Part shown: positions 18,051 through 26,820 of the stretch, in pieces
Layout of the letters: each line of letters starts with the position of its first letter
Position numbering within the stretch: position 1 is the first letter of the stretch
Assembly (NCBI RefSeq): GCF_004361695.1
Contig: NZ_SNVW01000002.1
Coordinates: 62,001 to 126,000, forward strand
From: Curtobacterium flaccumfaciens
Lineage (GTDB): Bacteria; Actinomycetota; Actinomycetes; Actinomycetales; Microbacteriaceae
DNA length: 64,000 nt
Reading direction: 5' to 3'
The notes under the pieces: model-generated
Told to the model about the DNA's origin: nothing
The model's input: the letters and a program-made list of their open reading frames with translations, nothing else
The model's database searches: none
Position numbers and translations under genes: made by a program

Positions 18051-18947
18051 TTGAGCAACATCGTCAGCGAGCGGTTCGAGCGCCTCCGGCACGAACACAT
18101 GGTCCCGGCAGGCCGCCCGGCCACGGCCGTGATCGGGTCCCTGCGCGAGATCTTCGCGCACCGGCAGCTGCTCGACCTCCTGATCCGTCGTGACCTGAAG
18201 TCGCGGTACAAGGACAGCGCGCTCGGGTTCGCCTGGACCCTGATCCGGCCGCTCGTCCAGCTGGCGATCTACTACTTCGTGCTCGGCGAGATCCTCGGCG
18301 CGTCCCGGAACATCCCGGAGTTCGCGATCTACGTGTTCTCCGGCCTGACCCTCTACGGCCTGTTCAGCGAGATCGTCGCCGCCGGTACCGCGTCGATCGT
18401 CGGGAACGCCGGGTTGATCAAGAAGATCTACCTGCCCCGCGAGATCTACCCGCTGGCCAGCGTCGGCGCCGCGCTGTTCAACTTCGGCGTGCAGCTCATC
18501 GTGCTGCTCGCGGCCGCGATCCTGCAGAGCGGCTTCGCCTGGGTCCGCCTCGACCTGCTCTACTTCTTCCCCGCGACGCTCGTGATCCTCATCTGGGCCA
18601 CGGCCTTCGCACTGCTCCTCGCCGCCGCGAACGTGTACCTGCGCGACATGCAGTACCTCGTCGAGGTCCTCGTGCTGCTGCTGATGTGGGGCTCCCCCAT
18701 CGTCTACAGCTGGCAGATGGTCGCGACGCGTGCGCCCGAGTGGTTGCTGAGCATCTACACGTCCAACCCGATCACCCTGGCGGTCCTCGGCATCCACCGC
18801 GCGTTCTGGACCGCTGGTGCCGACTCCGAGTACCCGTCGCACCTGCTGCTCCGTCTCGTCATCGCCGGCGTCGTGGGCCTCGTCGCGCTGCTGGTCTGCC
18901 AGCGGGTGTTCGCCAAGCTGCAGGGCAACTTCGCCCAGGAGATCTGA
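18051..18947 (+). CDS. wzm: ABC-2 type polysaccharide exporter permease
   Basis: A 298-aa membrane protein with six hydrophobic segments. The N-terminal LIRRDLKSRYKDSALGFAW and the IKKIYLPREIYPL segment are typical of Wzm/TagG permeases that export lipid-linked polysaccharides. The start is TTG 18051, 6 nt after GAGGA; no better ATG exists before the conserved region. wzt begins 4 nt after its stop, so the pair forms one unit. The substrate would be the glycan built by the adjacent transferases. Confidence 0.95.
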   Translation: MSNIVSERFERLRHEHMVPAGRPATAVIGSLREIFAHRQLLDLLIRRDLKSRYKDSALGFAWTLIRPLVQLAIYYFVLGEILGASRNIPEFAIYVFSGLTLYGLFSEIVAAGTASIVGNAGLIKKIYLPREIYPLASVGAALFNFGVQLIVLLAAAILQSGFAWVRLDLLYFFPATLVILIWATAFALLLAAANVYLRDMQYLVEVLVLLLMWGSPIVYSWQMVATRAPEWLLSIYTSNPITLAVLGIHRAFWTAGADSEYPSHLLLRLVIAGVVGLVALLVCQRVFAKLQGNFAQEI

Positions 18948-18951
18948 TCCG

Positions 18952-20193
18952 ATGAGCATCGACAACGACATCGCCCAGGAGACCCGGTCCCCGTTCACCG
19001 ACGCACCCGCCGTCGTCACGGTGAAGAACGTCTCGAAGCGCTTCACGATCCGCAAGGACAACTCCCTCAAGGAGCGCATCGTCACCCTCGGCCGCGCCGG
19101 GCGTCGGCACAGCGAGGACTTCTGGGCCCTCAAGGACATCAGCCTCGACATCCCCGCCGGCACCACGATCGGGCTGCTCGGCCCGAACGGCTCCGGCAAG
19201 TCGACGCTGCTGAAGACCATCGGCGGCATCCTCGAGCCGACCACCGGGTCGGTCGAGCGACGCGGCCGCCTCGCCGCGCTCATCGAGCTCGGCGCCGGGT
19301 TCCACCCCGACCTGACCGGGCGCGAGAACGTCTACCTGAACGCCGCGATCCTCGGCCAGACGCAGGAGGAGACCGAGGCCCGCTTCGAGGACATCCTGCA
19401 GTTCTCCGGCATCGGCGACTTCATCGACACCCAGGTGAAGTTCTACTCATCCGGCATGTACGTCCGACTGGCGTTCGCGGTCGCGATCAACACCGACCCC
19501 GACGTGCTGCTCGTCGACGAGGTCCTCGCCGTGGGCGACGAGCAGTTCCAGAAGAAGTGCCTCGACAAGATCCGCGAGTTCCAGGCGCAGGGCCGCACCA
19601 TCATCCTCGTGTCGCACTCCCTCGGCCAGGTGCAGGAACTCTGCGACTCCGCCGTCGTGCTGCACCACGGTGAGGTCAAGTTTCAGGGCTCCGCCCGCCT
19701 CGCCGTGAAGAACTTCCGCGAGATCCTCGAGGGCCGCCGCATCGCCGAGGCCGAGGCCGCGCACCCCGAAGAAGACGCCAACCCGGGGAAGGTCGAGCGC
19801 GTCGAGCTCGAGATCCCCGGCCGTGCGCCCGGTGCCGAGCACCACCACGGCGACGACCTGGTGATCCGTGCGACGTTCTCGCACAAGGACGTCCTGCCCG
19901 AGTGGCGCGCCGGCATCAAGATCGAGAACCACCTCGGCAACCCGGCGTACGGCGTCGACAGCCGCCAGCTGCAGACGCGGCACGACCCGCTCCGCGGCAC
20001 GGCGACGGTCGAGTGGCACTTGACCGACCTGCGTCTCGGCGGCGGGCAGTACTTCGTCCACGTCTTCCTCGCGAAGCCCAACGGCGAGCACATCGTCATC
20101 GAGCGCGAGGCGGCGCGCTTCGTCGTCGTCGACGAGGACACCCAGTCCGGGATCGCCTGGACGAAGGCCACCGAACGCCAGGTCAAGGGCTGA
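18952..20193 (+). CDS. wzt: Polysaccharide exporter ATP-binding protein with C-terminal carbohydrate-binding domain
   Basis: A 413-aa ATPase with Walker A GPNGSGKST (77-85), signature SSGMY (166-170), Walker B VLLVDE (185-190) and the H-loop SH at 221-222. Residues about 270-413 are an extra beta-rich domain. In Wzt proteins this domain recognises the finished, often modified, chain end and couples export to chain termination. The ATG at 18952 follows AGGAG inside the end of wzm. The following GT4 gene starts 1 nt after its stop, so the operon continues. Confidence 0.96.
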   Translation: MSIDNDIAQETRSPFTDAPAVVTVKNVSKRFTIRKDNSLKERIVTLGRAGRRHSEDFWALKDISLDIPAGTTIGLLGPNGSGKSTLLKTIGGILEPTTGSVERRGRLAALIELGAGFHPDLTGRENVYLNAAILGQTQEETEARFEDILQFSGIGDFIDTQVKFYSSGMYVRLAFAVAINTDPDVLLVDEVLAVGDEQFQKKCLDKIREFQAQGRTIILVSHSLGQVQELCDSAVVLHHGEVKFQGSARLAVKNFREILEGRRIAEAEAAHPEEDANPGKVERVELEIPGRAPGAEHHHGDDLVIRATFSHKDVLPEWRAGIKIENHLGNPAYGVDSRQLQTRHDPLRGTATVEWHLTDLRLGGGQYFVHVFLAKPNGEHIVIEREAARFVVVDEDTQSGIAWTKATERQVKG

Positions 20194-20194
20194 C

Positions 20195-21334
20195 GTGCGG
20201 GAACTCCCGGTGCTGATCGACGCCACGTCGGTCCCGCCGAACCGCGGCGGGGTGGCCCGGTACATCTCCGGGCTCCTCACCGGGCTCGCGGACCTCGACG
20301 TCCGCGTCGACGTCATCGCGAAGTCCGGCGACCTCGCCTGGCTCCGCGGTCTGGCACCGAGCCACCGGTACCACGCCGCGCCGGGCTGGACCGCGTCGCG
20401 TCCGCTGCGCCTGGTGTGGGAGCAGCTCGGCCTGCCGAGGGCCGTGCGGCGGTCGGGGGCGACCATCCTGCACAGCCCGCACTACACGTTCCCGGTGATC
20501 CGTGCCTCCCGGACCGTCGTCACCCTGCACGACGCGACGTTCTTCAGCGACCCGGCCGCGCACTCGCGGCTCAAGGTCCGCTTCTTCCGCACCTGGACCC
20601 GCCTCGCCCGCCGGTTCGCACGCGCGACGGTGGCGCCGAGCGCCGCGACGGCAGCCGAACTCGACCGCCTCGCCGGTCGTGCCCGCCGGGCGACGGTGGT
20701 CGCGCACCTCGGGGTCGACGCCGAGACGTTCCACGCGCCGACCGAGGCCGAGGTCGCGGCGTTCCGGACGACGCACCGGATCGCCGACGGCGAGGACTGG
20801 ATCGCGTTCCTCGGCACCGTCGAGCCCCGCAAGCGCGTCCCGGCGCTCATCGCCGCGCACCGGGCGCTCACCGAACGCGCCGACGGCGCGACCCCGACCC
20901 TGCTCGTCGCCGGCGGCCTCGGCTGGGACGACGACGCCCGCCGCGCCCTCGAAGCTGCCGGCGACCGACCGGGAGCGCCCCTGCGGTACCTCGGCTACCT
21001 GCCGATCGAGGAACTCCGCGCGTTCCTCGGTGGCGCCCGCGTCGTCGCCTACCCGAGCATCGCCGAGGGCTTCGGACTGCCCGTGCTCGAGGCGATGGCG
21101 TCGCGAGCCGACGTCCTGACGACCGACCGACTCGCGATCCCGGAGATCGGCGGCGACACCGTGACGTACACCGAACCGGACGCGGGCCCGATCGCCGAGG
21201 CACTCGAGCGGCTCCTCGCCGACGACCCCGCCGCGCGGGCCGCACGCGCCGACCGCGTCGCGCGCGCCGGGGCCCGGGCCGACGGGTTCACCTGGGCTGC
21301 CTGCGCCCGCGCCCACCTCGGGGTGTTCGCATGA
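20195..21334 (+). CDS. GT4 family glycosyltransferase
   Basis: A 379-aa GT-B enzyme with an N-terminal RGGVARYISGLL acceptor loop, VVTLHDATFF, FLGTVEPRKRVPALI and the donor-binding YPSIAEGFGLPVLEAMA, whose EGFGLPVLE is the GT4 E-x7-E region. GTG 20195 is 1 nt after the wzt stop, and its own stop overlaps the next ATG (ATGA). It therefore belongs to the exporter operon and probably adds a sugar such as rhamnose or mannose to the carrier-linked chain on the cytosolic face. Confidence 0.9.
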   Translation: MRELPVLIDATSVPPNRGGVARYISGLLTGLADLDVRVDVIAKSGDLAWLRGLAPSHRYHAAPGWTASRPLRLVWEQLGLPRAVRRSGATILHSPHYTFPVIRASRTVVTLHDATFFSDPAAHSRLKVRFFRTWTRLARRFARATVAPSAATAAELDRLAGRARRATVVAHLGVDAETFHAPTEAEVAAFRTTHRIADGEDWIAFLGTVEPRKRVPALIAAHRALTERADGATPTLLVAGGLGWDDDARRALEAAGDRPGAPLRYLGYLPIEELRAFLGGARVVAYPSIAEGFGLPVLEAMASRADVLTTDRLAIPEIGGDTVTYTEPDAGPIAEALERLLADDPAARAARADRVARAGARADGFTWAACARAHLGVFA

Positions 21335-22176
21335 GCGCACGCGCCGCGATCGTCACCGTCTCGTACGACTCCGTCGACGTCCTGCCGCCGTTCCTCGCGT
21401 CGACCGCCGACGCCAGCGCGGACCCGGTCGAGGTCGTCGTCGCCGACAACCACTCCGCCCAGGAACCCGCGCTCCGGCGGATCACCGAGGAAGCCGGCGC
21501 ACGCTTCCTCGAACTCGGCGAGAACCGCGGGTACGGCGCCGCCGCGAACCGGGCGGTCGCGACACTCGACCCCGACGTCCGGTGGGTGCTCGTGTCGAAC
21601 CCCGACGTCGTGCTCGAGCCGCTCGCGCTCGACCGGATGATCGCCACGGCCGCGGCCGATCCCTCCATCGGAGCCGTCGGCCCGCGACTGCTCGAACCCA
21701 CCGGCGAGGTCTACCCGTCCGCCCGCCTGGTGCCCTCACTCCGCACCGGCCTCGGCCACGCGGCGTTCGCGAACGTGTGGCCCGGCAACCCGTGGACGAA
21801 GCGGTACCGCCAGGACGGCGACCACTCCGGCCGTCGCGACGCCGGCTGGCTCTCCGGGGCGTGCGTGCTCCTCCGCCGCGACGTCTTCGACCGACTCGGC
21901 GGGTTCGACGAGGGCTACTTCATGTACTTCGAGGACGTCGACCTCGGCTGGCGGATCGGCAGGGCGGGCATGCGGAACGTGTACGAGCCCGCGGCCACCG
22001 CCACGCACATCGGCGGGACCGCGACGCAGGGGTCGTCCGAACGCATGCGCAAGGCCCACCACGAGAGTGCGTACCGGTTCCTGGCGCAGAAGTACTCGGC
22101 GTGGTGGTTGTGGCCACTGCGGGCCGTGCTCCGTGTCGCCCTCGCCGTGCGCGCCCGCGCGACCCACACCCGCTGA
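21331..22176 (+). CDS. GT2 rhamnosyltransferase, WbbL-like
   Basis: A 281-aa GT2 enzyme that starts at ATG 21331, overlapping the preceding stop by 4 nt. It shows IVTVSYDSVDVLPPFL, ENRGYGAAANRAV, VSNPDVVLEP, and YFMYFEDVDLGWRIGRAGM followed by an ATHIGGTATQ segment. The same order of motifs occurs in mycobacterial WbbL, which transfers rhamnose to the GlcNAc-diphosphoprenyl linkage unit. That match suggests it primes the linkage to the wall, but other dTDP-rhamnose transferases look alike. Confidence 0.88.
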   Translation: MSARAAIVTVSYDSVDVLPPFLASTADASADPVEVVVADNHSAQEPALRRITEEAGARFLELGENRGYGAAANRAVATLDPDVRWVLVSNPDVVLEPLALDRMIATAAADPSIGAVGPRLLEPTGEVYPSARLVPSLRTGLGHAAFANVWPGNPWTKRYRQDGDHSGRRDAGWLSGACVLLRRDVFDRLGGFDEGYFMYFEDVDLGWRIGRAGMRNVYEPAATATHIGGTATQGSSERMRKAHHESAYRFLAQKYSAWWLWPLRAVLRVALAVRARATHTR

Positions 22177-22233
22177 AGCGGTATCGTCGCTCGACCCGCC
22201 CCGTCCCCTCCCTCCCCCCGACCGGAAGTGCCC

Positions 22234-23379
22234 ATGATCCTCGCCGTCACGCTGATGGTCCGCGACGAAGCCGACATCCTCCCCGCCTGGCTCGACTACC
22301 ACGTCGCCCAGGGGTTCGACGTCTTCGTCATCACCGACAACGGCTCCGTGGACGGGACGACGGAGCTCCTGACCGCGTTCGCCGAGCGCGACGACGTCAC
22401 GGTGGACCTGCGGCACGATCCGGTGCACCGGAAGCAGCAGGGCACCGTCGTGACGGGCATGGCACGCGACGCCGCCACCGTCCACCACGCGGACTGGGTC
22501 GTCAACGCCGACGCCGACGAGTTCGTCATCCCGGTGGACCGGTCCCTGACGGTGCGGCAGGTGTTCGAGCGGCTCGACCCCGCGATCGGCGCGTTCACCG
22601 TGCCGGTCGTCAACCTCACCGGGCGCCTCGCGAAGTCGGGCGGCGGCGTCGAACGCCTGCACTGGCGCGACGAGCGATCCCTCGACGAGCTCCGCGCCGC
22701 CGGCCTCGTCGCACCGCCCACCACGAACGCGGTGCACGTCGGCACGCCCGACGTCACGGTCGTGCAGGGCAACCACCAGGTCAGCGTCGCGAACGGCGCG
22801 CCCGTGCCCGACGAGCTGCGGCTCGAGGTCCTGCACCTGCCGTGGCGGTCCTGGAAGCAGTACGAGCACCGGGTCGACGTGAGCGGTCGGGCGTACGAGG
22901 CGAACCCCGACCTCACCCCGAGCCCGCGGCACCACGGCATGCGCGACTACCGGCGCCTGCACGAGGGCGTCCTGCAGTCGACGTTCGCGCTCCGCTTCGT
23001 CACCGACCCGGAAGCCGCCGACGGTCCCTTCAGCCGCGACGACGGCGTGGCGGAGGTCCTGCGCCGCGCCGCGTCGACCGCGGTCGGCACCGGTTCGGAC
23101 CCGCTCGTGCCGGTCGCCGAGCTCACCCGCCTGCAGACCCTGGGTCGCGCGATCGTCCGACGCGACCTGCGGATCGAGGAGCTCGAGGACGAGGTCCGGG
23201 CCGCCGACGAGACGGCGAACACGCTCCGGTCGGCGGTGCAGTTCGAGCGCGAGCGTGCCGAGGCGGCGATCCGCGAGACGGCCGACCGCGACGCCGAGCT
23301 CGCCGCGATGCACGCCCGACGGGTCGTCCGGATCGCGGACGCGGTCGGGGACGTCGCCCGCCGGATCCGCAGCCGGTAG
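22234..23379 (+). CDS. GT2-type glycosyltransferase with C-terminal coiled coil
   Basis: A 381-aa protein. The N-terminal half resembles the GT2/GT92-like group: TLMVRDEADILPAWLDYHVAQGFD, VITDNGSVDGT and the metal motif NADADEFV. A long extension after about residue 300 (RIEELEDEVRAADETANTL and onward) is charged and helical with heptad-like leucines, probably a coiled coil, and ends with a basic tail. ATG 22234 is chosen because GGAAG lies 5-6 nt before it; GTG 22228 is an alternative. TATCGT at 22182-22187 may be its promoter. Confidence 0.8.
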   Translation: MILAVTLMVRDEADILPAWLDYHVAQGFDVFVITDNGSVDGTTELLTAFAERDDVTVDLRHDPVHRKQQGTVVTGMARDAATVHHADWVVNADADEFVIPVDRSLTVRQVFERLDPAIGAFTVPVVNLTGRLAKSGGGVERLHWRDERSLDELRAAGLVAPPTTNAVHVGTPDVTVVQGNHQVSVANGAPVPDELRLEVLHLPWRSWKQYEHRVDVSGRAYEANPDLTPSPRHHGMRDYRRLHEGVLQSTFALRFVTDPEAADGPFSRDDGVAEVLRRAASTAVGTGSDPLVPVAELTRLQTLGRAIVRRDLRIEELEDEVRAADETANTLRSAVQFERERAEAAIRETADRDAELAAMHARRVVRIADAVGDVARRIRSR

Positions 23380-23394
23380 CGCGGAAGCGGGCCG

Positions 23395-25299
23395 TCAGCG
23401 CACCCGCTCCCGCCGCACCGCGTCGAGCAGCACCCGCGCACGCGCCACGAACGCGTGCTCGGCCCCGATGCGCGCGCCCCGGGCGGCACGCTCCGCCGCA
23501 GTGGTCGCGTCGCCGGCCCGCAGCGCCTCGCGGAGCTCGTCCACCGACGCGTACGTCCGCACGGCCCCGTGGAACAACTCGTCGACACCGGGAACGGGAT
23601 CGGTGACGACGAGCGCCCCGGACGCCGCGGCGTCGAACAACCGGTTGGACAGGAAGCCGTCCCGCGCCATGTCGTCCCAGTGGTCGTTGAGGACGACCCG
23701 CGCGCTGCGGTACAGCGCCGGCAGCCGGTCGTTCGGCACGAACACGCCGCGGTGCACCCCGTCCGGGAGGAGTCCCTCCCAGCCCTCGCCCCAGACGGCC
23801 AGGTCCGCTCCGGCCTCGACCGCGTCGCGCACCACCGGTCGGAACACCTCGCGCGTCTTCCCGACGAACGCCGTGTCCAGGTCCGGGTACTGCGGGTCGG
23901 GGTCCCCGGGGTGGAAGCGCGCCGGGTCGGTGGCCTGCAGGAGCGGTGCCGTCGCGAGGCCGGTCGCCTCGGTCGTCCGGGCCGCCCAGACCGGACCGGC
24001 GGCGAACCGCAGGTCGTACCGGGCGAGTTCCGCGGGGGTGACCAAGTCGGGGTGCGAGATCACCCAGAGCACGTTCGTCGCGGAGGGGTGCACGGGGGTG
24101 TCGTCGAGTCCGCGGAGGGTCAGCGCGACGTCGTCGAGGTGCTCCGACGACGGCCGAACGTGGGACTCGCGGTGGTCCACCACGACCTCTTGTCCGAGCG
24201 ATCGGAGCGCGTCGGCGAGGTCGCGTGCGAAGAACGTGTCGCCCCAGTCGTCCCCTCGGGGCCCCGGGTGCGCGGCGATCCGGATCGACCAGCGGAGCCG
24301 CTCGCCGCGGTCGACGAGTGAGAGGCGCTCGCGACCGCGTTCGGCGCGCACGATCGGTTCGCGCAGGGCGACGGGCGCTCCGACGGCGTCCGCCGACGGC
24401 TCCCCCGGCACGAGGCCGAGTCGCCCGAGCGCGTCCGCCGCGGTGTCGTCGGCACGGTCGCGCCACACGAGCAGCGCGTCGGCCGCATCGGTGTCGTAGC
24501 GGCGCTCTCGCAGCGTGGCGGAACGGTAGACACGGCCGAGGGGCACGACGACGCAGTCGCCCCCGGCGCGGTCTGCGGAGTCCCGGGTCAGTCGCGCGAC
24601 GGCCGTCCGCGTGTCGACGGTCCGGACCGGCACCGCCAGGTCCGCGGTGCGGACCGCGAAGCAGGGTTCGTCACCCGCGAAGACGGCGACGCCGTCGAGG
24701 GCCTCCGCGTCCTCCGAGGGGTGGCCGCGCAGCAGCGACGCGACGGGTGCCGTCCCCTGCGGCAGCACCGCGCCGGCGCTCGCGACCACGTCGTCGGCGG
24801 TCCGGACGACGGCCAGGGTGACCCGGGCCTCCTGGCTGAGCGCAGCCACCAGCCGGCCGTACCCGTCGACCGGCACCGCGATCGAGGCGTCCTGCACGAC
24901 GACCGTCGCGCTCGTCAGGAGCGGCCGTGCCGCGGCGACCGCGCCACCCCAGGTGGCCGCGACCGTCGCGCGTGCGGCGACGTGGTCGTCACCGTCCACG
25001 ACCGGCGGGTAGACGCTCGTCGGACCGGCGTGCACGTCGTACGGGCTCACCACGACGGACGACGCGCCGGCCCTGCGCGCCGCGGTGACGGCGGGCAGGT
25101 GCGCGCCGTCACGGTACGCGGACTCCGCGACGGTGACGACGACGTCGAAGCCGTCGTCACCGGGTCGCGGTGCCTCGGTCACGAGTGACGTGTCGACCGG
25201 GAGGCGCGGCTCGGCCCCGGTGGACGGGTCCGGTTCCGGCATGGCCGGCTCGGGTGCCCCCGGTCGTCCCAGCAACCGGCGCAGCCCTGCCCGGGCCAT
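23395..25299 (-). CDS. CgeB-like glycosyltransferase with long N-terminal region
   Basis: A 634-aa protein. The C-terminal third matches the glycosyl transferases family 1-like domain of CgeB/spore-maturation proteins (VPNDRLPALYRSARVVLNDHWDDMA, then FLSNRLFDAAASGALVVTD). A Rossmann-like block from about residue 330 contains HPGPRGDDWGDTFFARDLADAL. Residues 40-300 have GT-A-like patches but no clear DxD, so their role is unknown. It ends 2 nt upstream of the rmlA stop region in convergent-free order: it is the gene transcribed before none, since rmlA (stop 25302) lies immediately upstream on the same strand. It is therefore probably the last gene of the rmlC-rmlA transcript. Confidence 0.82.
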   Translation of the reverse strand: MARAGLRRLLGRPGAPEPAMPEPDPSTGAEPRLPVDTSLVTEAPRPGDDGFDVVVTVAESAYRDGAHLPAVTAARRAGASSVVVSPYDVHAGPTSVYPPVVDGDDHVAARATVAATWGGAVAAARPLLTSATVVVQDASIAVPVDGYGRLVAALSQEARVTLAVVRTADDVVASAGAVLPQGTAPVASLLRGHPSEDAEALDGVAVFAGDEPCFAVRTADLAVPVRTVDTRTAVARLTRDSADRAGGDCVVVPLGRVYRSATLRERRYDTDAADALLVWRDRADDTAADALGRLGLVPGEPSADAVGAPVALREPIVRAERGRERLSLVDRGERLRWSIRIAAHPGPRGDDWGDTFFARDLADALRSLGQEVVVDHRESHVRPSSEHLDDVALTLRGLDDTPVHPSATNVLWVISHPDLVTPAELARYDLRFAAGPVWAARTTEATGLATAPLLQATDPARFHPGDPDPQYPDLDTAFVGKTREVFRPVVRDAVEAGADLAVWGEGWEGLLPDGVHRGVFVPNDRLPALYRSARVVLNDHWDDMARDGFLSNRLFDAAASGALVVTDPVPGVDELFHGAVRTYASVDELREALRAGDATTAAERAARGARIGAEHAFVARARVLLDAVRRERVR

Positions 25300-25301
25300 C
25301 G

Positions 25302-26165
25302 TCAGCCGCGCAGCAGGTTCTGCAGGTAGACGCCGTAGCCGCCCTTGACGAGCGGTGCGGCGAGGTCGGCGAGCTGTGCGTCGTCGATCCAGCCGTTGCG
25401 CCAGGCGATCTCCTCGATGCAGCCGATCTTGAAGCCCTGTCGGTCCTCGATGACCTTCACGTACTCGGACGCCTGCATCATCGACTCGAACGTGCCGGTG
25501 TCGAGCCAGGCGGTGCCGCGGTCGAGGACCTGCACGCCGAGCTCCCCCGCCTCGAGGTAGCGCTCGTTGACCGTCGAGATCTCGAGCTCCCCGCGGGCGC
25601 TCGGCTCGATGGTCTTCGCGATCTCGATGACCTTGTTGTCGTAGAAGTACAGGCCGGGGACGGCGTAGTTCGACTTCGGCTCGGCCGGCTTCTCCTCGAT
25701 GGAGACCGCGGTGAAGGCGTCGTCGAACTCGACGACGCCGTACGCCTTCGGGTCGGCCACGTGGTACGCGAAGATCGTGGCGCCGTCGACCTCGGTGTTC
25801 TTGCGGAGGTTCGTGCCGAGGCCCGTGCCGTGGAAGATGTTGTCGCCGAGGACGAGCGCGACGCTGTCGTCCCCGATGAAGTCCTCACCGATGACGAAGG
25901 CCTGCGCGAGTCCGTCCGGGGACGGCTGCACGGCGTACTGGATGTCCATGCCGAGCGACGAGCCGTCGCCGAGCAGGGCGCGGAACTGGTCGTTGTACTC
26001 CGGCGTCGTGATGACCAGGACCTCTTGGATGCCGGCCATCATGAGCGTCGACAGCGGGTAGTAGACCATCGGCTTGTCGTAGATCGGCATGAGCTGCTTG
26101 CTGATGCCCTTGGTGATCGGCCACAGGCGCGTGCCGGAACCGCCGGCGAGGATGATGCCCTTCAT
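25302..26165 (-). CDS. rmlA: Glucose-1-phosphate thymidylyltransferase
   Basis: A 287-aa enzyme that makes dTDP-glucose, step 1 of dTDP-L-rhamnose synthesis. It starts with [18 protein letters not shown], the nucleotidyltransferase signature, followed by [17 protein letters not shown] and [10 protein letters not shown]. The length is standard. A canonical AAGGAG lies 5 nt before the ATG. The stop of rmlC is 9 nt upstream, so rmlC and rmlA are cotranscribed. Confidence 0.98.
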   Translation of the reverse strand: MKGIILAGGSGTRLWPITKGISKQLMPIYDKPMVYYPLSTLMMAGIQEVLVITTPEYNDQFRALLGDGSSLGMDIQYAVQPSPDGLAQAFVIGEDFIGDDSVALVLGDNIFHGTGLGTNLRKNTEVDGATIFAYHVADPKAYGVVEFDDAFTAVSIEEKPAEPKSNYAVPGLYFYDNKVIEIAKTIEPSARGELEISTVNERYLEAGELGVQVLDRGTAWLDTGTFESMMQASEYVKVIEDRQGFKIGCIEEIAWRNGWIDDAQLADLAAPLVKGGYGVYLQNLLRG

Positions 26166-26174
26166 CGGGACTCC

Positions 26175-26783
26175 TTAGTTCTTGGTCCGGAGGGACTCGG
26201 TGTAGGCGACGCACTCCTCGTACGTCGGCAGCAGCCCCTGCGCCGCCGCTTCCTCGAGGGTGGGGGCGCTGGTGTCCTTCTCGGAGAGGACCGGCTCGCC
26301 GAGCCCGTCCGGCAGCGTCAGCCCGACGGTCGGGTCGAGGATGGTGATCCCCTTCTCGCGCTGGGGGTCGTAGTGGGCGCTGACGAGGTAGTTCACGGTC
26401 GACCGGTCCTCGAGCGCGACGATCGCGTGGCCCAGGCCCTCGGACAGGTAGACGGCCTTGCGGTCCACGTCGTCGATGCGGACCGAGTCCCACTGGCCGA
26501 ACGTCGGCGATCCGACGCGGATGTCGACGATGTAGTCGATGAACGCGCCGCGGACCGCGGTCACGTACTTCGCCTGGCTCGGCGCGACGAGGGCGTAGTG
26601 GATGCCCCGGGCGACACCGGCCGACGAGATCGACATGTTCACCTGCCGCAGGTCGAGCGGGTGACCGACGGTCTCCTCGAGGACGTCGGCCCGGTACGCC
26701 TCGAGGAATGCTCCTCGTGCGTCGCCGTGCTGGACGGGCGTGAACTCCCACGCGCCGGGGATCTTCAGTTCGCGGATCTGCAC
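26175..26783 (-). CDS. rmlC: dTDP-4-dehydrorhamnose 3,5-epimerase
   Basis: A 202-aa cupin enzyme, step 3 of dTDP-L-rhamnose synthesis. It shows EFTPVQHGDARGAFLEAY, the catalytic-region RGIHYALVAPSQAKYV (the usual His within RGxH), and VYLSEGLGHAIVALEDRS. GTG 26783 has TAGGCT 6 nt upstream, so the rmlC-rmlA unit probably starts with a leaderless message. Confidence 0.96.
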   Translation of the reverse strand: MQIRELKIPGAWEFTPVQHGDARGAFLEAYRADVLEETVGHPLDLRQVNMSISSAGVARGIHYALVAPSQAKYVTAVRGAFIDYIVDIRVGSPTFGQWDSVRIDDVDRKAVYLSEGLGHAIVALEDRSTVNYLVSAHYDPQREKGITILDPTVGLTLPDGLGEPVLSEKDTSAPTLEEAAAQGLLPTYEECVAYTESLRTKN

Positions 26784-26789
26784 CGGGGC

Positions 26790-26795
26790 AGCCTA
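26790..26795 (-). promoter_or_regulatory. -10 box TAGGCT of the rmlC-rmlA unit
   Basis: TAGGCT on the minus strand, 6 nt before the rmlC GTG. It lies in the 37-nt spacer after the upstream glycosyltransferase gene, indicating an independent promoter. Confidence 0.6.
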
Positions 26796-26820
26796 GCAAG
26801 CCGCCGACGCGGGGACCCGG

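Noticed and set aside
15177-19283. A 1368-codon open frame on the minus strand and several other very long frames (for example 4768-6711, 1930-3921, 34369-36723 beyond its C-terminal part)
   Set aside because: They lie opposite clearly conserved genes, are rich in Arg, Gly, Val and Asp in the pattern of GC-rich shadow frames, and carry no family motifs.
22228-22233. GTG start two codons upstream for the GT2 with coiled coil
   Set aside because: The ATG at 22234 is better spaced from GGAAG and begins at the conserved domain. The difference is only two residues.
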